Shown piece after piece: positions 53,456-63,670 of a stretch of DNA of 64,000 nucleotides. The position numbers and the translations under genes are program-made. The first letter of the stretch is position 1. Every line of letters starts with the position of its first letter. This DNA comes from Odiellus spinosus (taxonomy: Eukaryota; Arthropoda; Arachnida; Opiliones; Phalangiidae), in contig OY987225.1 of assembly GCA_963920705.1 (NCBI GenBank), positions 10,884,158 through 10,948,157 of the forward strand, in the 5' to 3' direction. The notes below the pieces were generated by a model. The model made no database searches. It worked only from the letters and a program-made list of their open reading frames with translations, and was not told the origin of the DNA.

Positions 53456-56440
53456 ATGATTCGAAAAGCATAATTCGAAAAGCATGATTCGAAAAGCATG
53501 ATTCGAAAAGCATGATTCGAAAAGCATGATTCGAAAAGCATGATTCGAAAAGCATGATTCGAAAAGCTTGATTCGAAAAGCATGGATCGAAAAGCATGGT
53601 TCGAAAAGCATGATTCGAAAAGCATGATTCGAAAAGCATGGTTCGAAAAGCATGGTTCGAAAAGCGTGATTCGAAAAGCGTGATTCGAAAAGCGTGATTC
53701 GAATAGCGTGATTCGAAAAGCGTGATTCGAAAAGCGTGATTCGAAAAGCGTGATTCGAAAAACATGATTCGAAAAGCGTGATTAGAAAAGCATGATTCGA
53801 AAAGCATGATTCGAAAAGCATGATTCGAAAAGCATGATTCGAAAAGCATGGTTCGAAAAGCATGGTTCGAAAAGCATGGTTCGAAAAGCATGGTTAGAAA
53901 AGCATGGTTCGAAAAGCATGGTTCGAAAAGCATGGTTCGAAAAGCATGATTCGAAAAGCATGATTCGAAAAGCATGATTCGAAAAGCATGATTCGAAAAG
54001 CATGATTCGAAAAGCATGATTCGAAAAGCATGATTCGAAAAGCATGATTCGAAAAGCATGATTCGAAAAGAATGATTCGAAAAGCATGATTCGAAAAGCA
54101 TGATTCGAAAAGCATGATTCGAAAAGCATGATTCGAAAAGCATGATTCGAAGAGCTTGATTCGAATAGCTTGATTCGAAAAACATGATTCGAATAGCATG
54201 ATTCGAATAGCATGATTCGAAAAGCATGATTCGAATAGCTTGATTCGAATAGCTTGATTCGAAAAACATGATTCGAATAGCATGATTCGAATAGCATGAT
54301 TCGAAAAGCATGATTCGAAAAACGTGATTTGAATAACGTGATTCGAATAGCGTGATTCGAATAGCGTGATTCGAAAAACGAGATTCGAAAAACATGATTC
54401 GAAAAACGTGATTCGAAAAGCGTGATTCGAAAAGCGTGATTCGAAAAACGTGATTCGAAAAACGTGATTCGAAAAGCGTAATTCGAAAAACGTGATTCGA
54501 AAAACGTGATTCGAAAAACGTGATACGAAAAACGTGATTCTAAAAGCGTGATTCGAAAAACGTGATTCGAAAAACGTGATTCGAATAACGTGATTCGAAA
54601 AACGTGATTCGAATAGCGTGATTCGAAAAGCGTGATTCGAAAAGCGTGATTCGAAAAGCGTGATTCGAAAAACGTGATTCGAAAAGCATGATTCGAAAAG
54701 CATGATTCGAAAAGCATGATTCGAAAAGCATGATTCGAAAAGCATGATTCGAAAAGCATGATTCGAAAAGCATGATTCGAAAAGCATGATTCGAAAAGCA
54801 TGATTCGAAAAGCATGATTCGAAAAGCATGATTCGAAAAGCATGATTCGAAAAGCTTGATTCGAAAAGCATGGATCGAAAAGCGTGGTTCGAAAAGCATG
54901 ATTCGAAAAGCATGATTCGAAAAGCATGGTTCGAAAAGCATGGTTCGAAAAGCGTGGTTCGAAAAGCGTGATTCGAAAAGCGTGATTCGAATAGCGTGAT
55001 TCGAATAGCGTGATTCGAATAGCGTGATTCGAATAGCGTGATTCGAATAGCGTGATTCGAAAAACATGATCCGAAAAGTATGATTCGAAAAGCATGATTC
55101 GAAAAGCATGATTCGAAAAGCATGATTCGAAAAGCATGATTCGAAAAGCATGATTCGAAAAGCATGATTCGAAAAGCATGATTCGAAAAGCATGATTCGA
55201 AAAGCATGATTCGAAAAGCATGATTCGAAAAGCATGATTCGAAAAGCATGATTCGAAAAGCATGATTCGAAAAGCATGATTCGAAAAGCATGATTCGAAA
55301 AGAATGATTCAAAAAGCATGATTCGAAAAGCATGATTCGAAATGCATGATTCGAAAAGCATGATTCGAAAGTATGATTCGAAAAGCATGATTCGAATAGC
55401 TTGATTCGAATAGCTTGATTCGAAAAACATGATTCGAATAGCATGATTCGAATAGCATGATTCGAAAAGCATGATTCGAAAAACGTGATTTGTATAACGT
55501 GATTCGAATAGCGTGATTCGAATAGCGTGATTCGAAAAACGAGATTCGAAAAACATGATTCGAAAAACGTGATTCGAAAAGCGTGATTCGAAAAGCGTGA
55601 TTCGAAAAACGTGATTCGAAAAACGTGATTCGAAAAGCGTAATTCGAAAAACGTGATTCGAAAAACGTGATTCGAAAAACGTGATACGTAAAACGTGATT
55701 CGAAAAACGTGATTCGAAAAACGTGATTCGAAAAACGTGATTCGAAAAACGTGATTCGAAAAACGTGATTCGAAAAGCATGATTCGAAAAGCATGATTCG
55801 AAAAGCATGGTTCGAAAAGCATGATTCGAAAAGCATGATTCGAAAAGCATGATTCGAAAAGCATGATTCGAAAAGCATGATTCGAAAAGCATGATTCGAA
55901 AAGCCTGATTCGAAAAGCTTGAATCGAAAAACCTAATTCGAAAAGCCTGATTTGAAAAGCTTGATTCGAAAAGCCTGATTCGAAAAGCCTGATTCGAAAA
56001 GCCTGATTCGAAAAGCATGATTCGAAAAGCATGATTCGAAAAGCATGGTTCGAAAAGCATGGTTCGAAAAGCATGGTTCGAAAAGCATGGTTCGAAAAGC
56101 ATGGTTCGAAAAGCATGATTCGAAAAGCATGATTCGAAAAGCATGATTCGAAAAGCATGATTCGAAAAGCATGATTCGAAAAGCATTATTCGAAAAGCAT
56201 GATTCGAAAAGCATGATTCGAAAAGAATGATTCGAAAAGCATGATTCGAAAAGCATGATTCGAAAAGCATGATTCGAAAAGCATGATTCGAAAAGCATGA
56301 TTCGAAAAGCATGGTTCGAAAAGCATGGTTCGAAAAGCATGGTTCGAAAAGCTTGGTTCGAAAAGCATGGTTCGAAAAGCATGGTTCGAAAAGCATGGTT
56401 CGAAAAGCATGATTCGAAAAGCATGATTCGAAAAGCATGA
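53456..56440 (+). repeat. HOR-F copy 2 (about 2.98 kb)
   Basis: Direct tandem copy of HOR-F copy 1. The AAAAGCTTGGTTCG monomer (53370 in copy 1, 56351 here) and the 13-bp monomer near 55,368 confirm the pairing at +2,981. The right boundary is where copy 1 has GCATAATTCG (53468) and this copy continues with plain GCATGATTCG. Confidence 0.9.
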
Positions 56441-59400
56441 TTCGAAAAGCATGATTCGAAAAGCATGATTCGAAAAGCATGATTCGAAAAGCATGATTCG
56501 AAAAGCATGATTCGAAAAGCATGATTCGAAAAGCATGATTCGAAAAGCATGGTTCGAAAAGCATGATTCGAAAAGCATGGTTCGAAAAGCATGATTCGAA
56601 AAGCATGGTTCGAAAAGCATGATTCGAAAAGCATGGTTCGAAAAGCATGATTCGAAAAGCATGGTTCGAAAAGCATGATTCGAAAAGCATGGTTCGAAAA
56701 GCATGGTTCGAAAAGCATGGTTCGAAAAGCATGGTTCGAAAAGCATGATTCGAAAAGCCTGATTCGAAAAGCTTGAATCGAAAAACCTGATTCGAAAAGC
56801 CTGATTCGAAAAGCTTGATTCGAAAAGCCTGATTCGAAAAGCCTGATTTGAAAAGCCTGATTCGAAAAGCCTGATTCGAAAAGCCTGATTCGAAAAGACT
56901 GATTCGAAAAGCCTGATTCGAAAAGCCTGTTTCGAAAGGCCTGATTTGAAAAGCCTGATTCGAAAAGCATGGTTCGAAAAGCATGGTTCGAAAAGCATGG
57001 TTCGAAAAGCATGATTCGAAAAGCATGATTCGAAAAGCATGGTTCGAAAAGCATGGTTCGAAAAGCATGGTTCGAAAAGCATGGTTCGAAAAGCATGGTT
57101 CGAAAAGCATGGTTCGAAAAGCATGATTCGAAAAGCATGATTCGAAAAGCATGATTCGAAAATCATGATTCGAAAAGCATGATTCGAAAAGCATGATTCG
57201 AAAAGCATGATTCGAAAACATATTCGAAAAGCATGATTCGAAGCATGGTTCGAAAAGCATGGTTCGAAAAGCATGATTCGAATAGCTTGATTCGAATAGC
57301 ATGATTCGAAAAACATGATTCGAAAAGCATGATTCGAAAAGCATGATTCGAAAAGCATGATTCGAAAAGCATGATTCGAAAAGCATGATTCGAATAGCAT
57401 GGTTCGAAAAGCATGGTTCGAAAAGCATGGTTCGAAAAGCATGATTCGAAAAGCATGATTCGAAAAGCATGATTCGAAAAGCATGGTTCGAAAAGCATGA
57501 TTCGAAAAGCATGATTCGAAAAGCATGGTTCGAAAAGCATGGTTCGAAAAGCATGATTCGAATAGCTTGATTCGAATAGCATGATTCGAAAAACATGATT
57601 CGAAAAGCATGATTCGAAAAGCATGATTCGAAAAGCATGATTCGAAAAGCATGATTCGAAAAGCATGATTCGAATAGCATGGTTCGAAAAGCATGGTTCG
57701 AAAAGCATGGTTCGAAAAGCATGATTCGAAAAGCATGATTCGAAAAGCATGATTCGAAAAGCATGGTTCGAAAAGCATGATTCGAAAAGCATGATTCGAA
57801 AAGCATGGTTCGAAAAGCATGGTTCGAAAAGCATGGTTCGAAAAGCATGGTTCGAAAAGCATGATTCGAAAAGCATGGTTCGAAAAGCATGATTCGAAAA
57901 GCATGGTTCGAAAAGCATGGTTCGAAAAGCATGGTTCGAAAAGCATGGTTCGAAAAGCATGATTCGAAAAGCCTGATTCGAAAAGCTTGAATCGAAAAGC
58001 CTGATTCGAAAAGCCTGATTCGAAAAGCTTGATTCGAAAAGCCTGATTCGAAAAGCCTGATTCGAAAACATATTCGAAAAGCATGATTCGAAGCATGGTT
58101 CGAAAAGCATGGTTCGAAAAGCATGATTCGAATAGCTTGATTCGAATAGCATGATTCGAAAAACATGATTCGAAAAGCATGATTCGAAAAGCATGATTCG
58201 AAAAGCATGATTCGAAAAGCATGATTCGAAAAGCATGATTCGAAAAGCATGATTCGAAAAGCATGATTCGAAAAGCATGATTCGAATAGCATGGTTCGAA
58301 AAGCATGGTTCGAAAAGCATGGTTCGAAAAGCATGATTCGAAAAGCATGATTCGAAAAGCATGATTCGAAAAGCATGGTTCGAAAAGCATGATTCGAAAA
58401 GCATGATTCGAAAAGCATGGTTCGAAAAGCATGGTTCGAAAAGCATGGTTCGAAAAGCATGGTTCGAAAAGCATGGTTCGAAAAGCATGATTCGAAATGC
58501 ATGATTCGAAAAGCATGGCTCGAAAAGCATGGTTTGAAAAGCATGATTCGAAAAGCATGATTCGAAAAACATGGTTCGAAAAGCATGGTTCGAAAAGCAT
58601 GATTCGAAAAACATGGTCCGAAAAGCATGGTTCGAAAAGCATGATTCGAAAAGCATGATTCGAAAAGCATGGTTCGAAAAGCATGATTCGAAAAGCATGA
58701 TTCGAAAAGCATGATTCGAAAAGCATGATTCGAAAAGCATGATTCGAAAAGCATGATTCGAAAAGCCTGATTCGAAAAGCTTGAATCGAAAAACCTGATT
58801 CGAAAAGCCTGATTCGAAAGCTTGATTCGAAAAGCCTGATTCGAAAAGCCTGATTCGAAAAGCCTGATTCGAAAAGCCTGATTCGAAAAGCCTGATTCGA
58901 AAAGCCTGTTTCGAAAGGCCTGATTCGAAAAGCCTGATTCGAAAAGCCTGATTCGAAAAGCCTGATTCGAAAAGCATGATTCGAAAAGCATGATTCGAAA
59001 AGCATGATTCGAAAAGCATGATTCGAAAGCATGATACGAAAAGCATGGATCGAAAAGCATGGTTCGAAAAGCATGATTCGAAAAGCGTGGTTCGAAAAGC
59101 GTGATTCGAAAAGCGTGATTCGAATAGCGTGATTCGAATAGCGTGATTCGAATAGCGTGATTCGAATAGCGTGATTCGAAAAACATGATCCGAAAAGTAT
59201 GATTCGAAAAGCATGATTCGAAAAGCATGATTCGAAAAGCATGATTCGAAAAGCATGATTCGTAAAGCATGATTTGAAAAGCATGATTCGAAAAGAATGA
59301 TTCGAAAAGCATGATTCGAAAAGCATGATTCGAAAAGCATGATTCGAAAAGCATGATTCGAAAAGCATGATTCGAAAAGCATGATTCGAAAAGCATGATT

Positions 59401-61214
59401 CGAAAAGCATGATTCGAAAAGCATGATTCGAAAAGCATGATTCGAAAAGCATGATTCGAAAAGCTTGATTCGAAAACCTTGATTCGAAAACTTGATTCGA
59501 AAAGCTTGATTCGAAAAGCTTGATTCGAAAAGCATGATTCGAAAAGCATGATTCGAAAAGCATGACTCGAAAAGCATGATTCGAAAAGCATGATTCGAAA
59601 AGCATGATTCGAAAAGCATGATTCGAAAAGCATGATTCGAAAAGCATGATTCGAAAAGCATGATTCGAAAAGCATGATTCGAAAAGCATGAATCGAAAAG
59701 CATGATTCGAATAGCTTGATTCGAAAAGCATGATTCAAATAGCTTGATTCGAAAAACATGATTCGAATAGCATGATTCGAAAAGCATGATTCGAAAAGCA
59801 TGATTCGAAAAGCATGGTTCGAAAAGCATGGTTCGAAAAGCATGGTTCGAAAAGCATGGTTCGAAAAGCATGGTTCGAAAAGCATGATTCGAAAAGCATG
59901 ATTCGAAAAGCATGGTTCGAAAAGCATGATTCGAAAAGCATGATTCGAAAAGCATGATTCGAAAAACATGGTTCGAAAAGCATGGTTCGAAAAGCATGAT
60001 TCGAAAAACATGGTTCGAAAAGCATGGTTCGAAAAGCATGATTCGAAAAGCATGATTCGAAAAGCATGGTTCGAAAAGCATGATTCAAAAAGCATGATTC
60101 GAAAAGCATGATTCGAATAGCTTGATTCGAATAGCTTGATTCGAAAACATGATTCGAATAGCATGATTCGAAAAGCATGATTCGAAAAGCCTGATTCGAA
60201 AAGCTTGAATCGAAAAACCTGATTCGAAAAGCCTGATTCGAAAGGCCTGATTCGAAAAGCCTGATTCGAAAAGCCTGTTTCGAAAGGCCTGATTCGAAAA
60301 GCCTGATTCGAAAAGCCTGATTCGAAAAGCCTGATTCGAAAGGCATGATTCGAAAAGCATGATTCGAAAAGCATGATTCGAAAAGCATGATTCGAAAAGC
60401 ATGATTCGAAAAGCATGATTCGAAAAGCATGATTCGAAAAGCATGATTCGAAAAGCATGGTTCGAAAAGCATGATTCGAAAAGCATAATTCGAAAAGCAT
60501 GGTTCGAAAAGCATGGTTCGAAAAGCGTGGTTCGAAAAGCATGGTTCGAAAAGCATGGTTCGAAAAGCGTGGTTCGAATAGCGTGATTCGAATAGCGTGA
60601 TTCGAAAAACATGATCCGAATAGCATGATTCGAAAAGCATGATTCGAAAAGCATGATTCGAAAAGCATGATTCGAAAAGCATGATTCGAAAAGCTTGATT
60701 CGAAAAGCATGATTCGAAAAGCATGATTCGAAAAGCATGATTCGAAAAGCATGATTCGAAAAGCATGATTCGAAAAGCATGATTCGAAAAGCATGATTCG
60801 AAAAGCATGATTCGAAAAGCTTGATTCGAAAAGCTTGATTCGAAAAGCTTGATTCGAAAAGCTTGATTCGAAAAGCTTGATTCGAAAAGCATGATTCAAA
60901 AAGCATGATTCGAAAAGCATGATTCGAAAAGCATGATTCGAAAAGCATGATTCGAAAAGCATGATTCGAAAAGCATGATTCGAAAAGCATGATTCGAAAA
61001 GCATGATTCGAAAAGCATGATTCGAAAAGCATGATTCGAAAAGCATGATTCGAAAAGCATGATTCGAATAGCTTGATTCAAAAAACATGATTCGAATAGC
61101 ATGATTCGAATAGCATGATTCGAAAAGCATGATTCGAAAAACATGATTCGAATAACGTGATTCGAATAACGTGATTCGAATAGCGTGATTCGAATAGCGT
61201 GATTCGAAAAACAT
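54540..61214 (-). other. Longest open minus-strand frame, judged non-coding
   Basis: This 6.7-kb stretch has no stop in one minus frame, and many others of 0.5-4.5 kb exist across the window. The reverse complement of the monomer holds no TAA, TAG or TGA in any frame, and 14 leaves remainder 2 on division by 3, so all three minus frames read the same 14-residue peptide (core FESCFSNHAFRI) in rotation. Frames stop only where a variant makes a stop: TTCAAA gives TGA, TTCTAA gives TAG, GATTAG gives TAA. Apparent starts come from CATG. Overlapping open frames, absent start context and no non-repeat domain argue against a protein. Confidence 0.93.
56441..61140 (+). repeat. GCATGA/GCATGG block, RCGTG-poor
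   Basis: Cassette markers at 56771, 57985, 58779 and 60203. A distinctive pair of 12-bp monomers (ending CATATTCG and AAGCATGG) occurs near 57,214-57,250 and again near 58,066-58,100, showing a shared segment. GCTTG clusters lie near 59,460-59,520 and 60,815-60,890 (five in a row). The only GCGTG units are short runs near 59,080-59,175 and 60,525-60,600. Confidence 0.82.
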
Positions 61215-62400
61215 GATTCGAATAACGTGATTCGAATAACGTGATTCGAATAGCGTGATTCGAATAGCGTGATTCGAAAAACGTGATTCGAAAAACGTGA
61301 TTCGAAAAACGTGATTCGAGAAGCGTGATTCGAAAAGCGTGATTCGAAAAACGTGATTCGAAAAGCGTGATTCGAAAAACGTGATTCGAAAAACGTGATT
61401 CGAAAAGCGTGATTCGAAAAACGTGATTCGAAAAACGTGATTCGAAAAACGCGATTCGAAAAACGTGATTCGAAAAACGTGATACGAAAAACGTGATTCT
61501 AAAAGCGTGATTCGGAAAACGTGATTCGAAGAACGTGATTCAAATAACGTGATTCGAATAGCGTGATTCGAAAAACGTGATTCGAAAAGCGTGATTCGAA
61601 AAACGTGATTCGAAAAGCGTGATTCGAAAAACGTGATTCGAAAAACGTGATTCGAAAAACGTGATTAGAAAAGCGTGATTCGAAAAGCTTGATTCGAAAA
61701 GCTTGATTCGAAAAGCATGATTCGAAAAGCATGATTCGAAAAGCATGATTCGAAAAGCATGATTCGAAAAGCATGATTCGAAAAGCATGATTCGAAAAGC
61801 ATGATTCGAAAAGCATGATTCGAAAAGCATGATTCGAAAAGCATGGTTCGAAAAGCATGGTTCGAAAAGCATGATTCGAAAAGCATGATTCGAAAAGCAT
61901 GATTCGAAAAGCATGATTCGAAAGCATGATTCGAAAAGCATGATTCGAAAAGCATGATTCGAAAAGCATGATTCGAAAAGCATGATTCGAAAAGCATGAT
62001 TCGAAAAGCATGATTCGAAAAGCATGATTCGAAAAGCATGATTCGAAAAGCATGATTCGAAAAGCATGATTCGAAAAGCATGATTCGAAAAGCTTGATTC
62101 GAAAAGCTTGATTCGAAAAGCTTGATTCGAAAAGCTTGATTCGAAAAGCTTGATTCGAAAAGCATGATTCAAAAAGCATGATTCGAAAAGCATGATTCGA
62201 AAAGCATGATTCGAAAAGCATGATTCGAAAAGCATGATTCGAAAAGCATGATTCGAAAAGCATGATTCGAAAAGCATGATTCGAAAAGCATGATTCGAAA
62301 AACATGATTCGAAAAGCATGATTCGAAAAGCATGATTCGAAAAGCATGATTCGAAAAGCATGATTCGAATAGCTTGATTCGAATAGCATGATTCGAAAAG
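61141..62400 (+). repeat. HOR-G copy 1
   Basis: An RCGTG island (61,150-61,690) then a GCATGA run and a GCTTG cluster (about 62,092-62,155). GCGATTCG at 61451 recurs at 62710 (+1,259, 90 monomers minus one base, matching the 13-bp unit near 61,921). The left edge is at +1,273 (one monomer indel). Confidence 0.88.
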
Positions 62401-63670
62401 CATGATTCGAAAAACATGATTCGAATAACGTGATTCGAATAACGTGATTCGAATAGCGTGATTCGAAAAACATGATTCGAATAACGTGATTCGAATAACG
62501 AGATTCGAATAGCGTGATTCGAATAGCGTGATTCGAAAAACGTGATTTGAAAAACGTGATTCGAAAAACGTGATTCGAGAAGCGTGATTCGAAAAGCGTG
62601 ATTCGAAAAACGTGATTCGAAAAGCGTGATTCGAAAAACGTGATTCGAAAAACGTGATTCGAAAAGCGTGATTCGAAAAACATGATTCGAAAAACGTGAT
62701 TCGAAAAACGCGATTCGAAAAACGTGATTCGAAAAACGTGATACGAAAAACGTGATTCTAAAAGCGTGATTCGGAAAACGTGATTCGAAGAACGTGATTC
62801 GAATAACGTGATTCGAATAGCGTGATTCGAAAAGCGTGATTCGAAAAACGTGATTCGAAAAGCGTGATTCGAAAAACGTGATTCGAAGAACGTGATTCGA
62901 AAAACGTGATTCGAAAAGCGTGATTCGAAAAGCTTGATTCGAAAAGCTTGATTCGAAAAGCATGATTCGAAAAGCATGATTCGAAAAGCATGATTCGAAA
63001 AGCATGATTCGAAAAGCATGATTCGAAAAGCATGATTCGAAAAGCATGATTCGAAAAGCATGATTCGAAAAGCATGATTCGAAAAGCATGATTCGAAAAG
63101 CATGGTTCGAAAAGCATGGTTCGAAAAGCATGGTTCGAAAAGCATGATTCGAAAAGCATGGTTCGAAAAGCATGGTTCGAAAAGCATGGTTCGAAAAGCA
63201 TGGTTCGAAAAGCATGATTCGAAAAGCATGATTCGAAAAGCATGATTCGAAAAGCATGGTTCGAAAAGCATGATTCGAAAAGCATGATTCGAAAAGCATG
63301 ATTCGAAAAGCATGGTTCGAAAAGCATGGTTCGAAAAGCATGGTTCGAAAAGCATGGTTCGAAAAGCATGGTTCGAAAAGCATGATTCGAAAAGCATGAT
63401 TCGAAAAGCATGGTTCGAAAAGCATGGTTCGAAAAGCATGGTTCGAAAAGCATGATTCGAAAAGCATGATTCGAAAAACATGGTTCGAAAATCATGGTTC
63501 GAAAAGCATGATTCGAAAAACATGGTTCGAAAAGCATGGTTCGAAAAGCATGATTCGAAAAGCATGATTCGAAAAGCATGGTTCGAAAAGCATGATTCGA
63601 AAAGCATGATTCGAAAAGCATGATTCGAAAAGCATGATTCGAAAAGCATGATTCGAAAAGCATGATTCGA
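62401..63670 (+). repeat. HOR-G copy 2
   Basis: RCGTG island 62,420-62,935 with the same GATACG/TTCTA cassette (near 62,740) and GATTCGGAAAACG variant as copy 1. Its GCATG part carries many more GCATGG units than copy 1 (63,100-63,550), so it has exchanged or expanded since duplication. Confidence 0.82.

Larger units (their letters stand above)
2165..60212 (+). repeat. Recurrent GCCTG/GCTTGAATCG cassette, 17 copies
   Basis: In most copies a GCCTG monomer is followed by AAAAGCTTGAATCG, an AAACCT monomer and a run of GCCTG monomers, often with one more GCTTG. GCTTGAATCG starts at 2165, 4125, 9962, 22843, 26385, 32811, 37108, 44500, 45592, 46555, 47897, 52936, 55917, 56771, 57985, 58779 and 60203. 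Later copies often add a GTTTCGAAAGGCC step. The copy at 57985 has AAAAGCCT instead of AAAAACCT, and the one at 47897 lacks the leading GCCTG. Confidence 0.9.
4745..61935 (+). repeat. Off-length monomers (phase slips)
   Basis: 13-bp units: near 4,750, 10,588, 15,418, 16,750, 25,950, 26,382, 29,588, 34,440, 46,024, 46,816, 47,460, 52,387, 55,368, 58,818, 59,030, 59,480, 60,145 and 61,921. 12-bp units: near 46,046, 57,214, 57,240, 58,066 and 58,092. 15-bp units: 13,625, 24,334 and 24,349 (a pair), 27,864. One 17-bp unit with GATTTTCCG near 16,366. All other units are 14 bp as far as I could read. Confidence 0.8.
5122..62760 (+). repeat. Recurrent GATACG-AAAAACG-TTCTA cassette
   Basis: A monomer ending GATACG is followed by AAAAACGTGATTCT and then AAAAGCG. 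Measured starts of GATACG are 5122, 5388, 6774, 7068, 11015, 11309 and 13535. Further copies lie near 19,151, 19,501, 21,000, 21,320, 22,216, 24,417, 25,663, 27,929, 29,303, 32,228, 36,525, 38,919, 39,980, 40,262, 41,284, 42,914, 48,951, 51,528, 54,522, 61,480 and 62,740. A sister form, GATACGTAAAACG, lies near 41,607, 42,055, 44,267, 50,197, 52,702 and 55,682. The TTCTA change creates a minus-strand TAG. Confidence 0.85.

Noticed and set aside
54540..61214. A giant repetitive minus-strand protein of over 2,000 residues
   Set aside because: All three minus frames are open with the same rotating 14-residue peptide because the monomer has no stop codon on that strand; ends fall where single variants make TGA, TAG or TAA.
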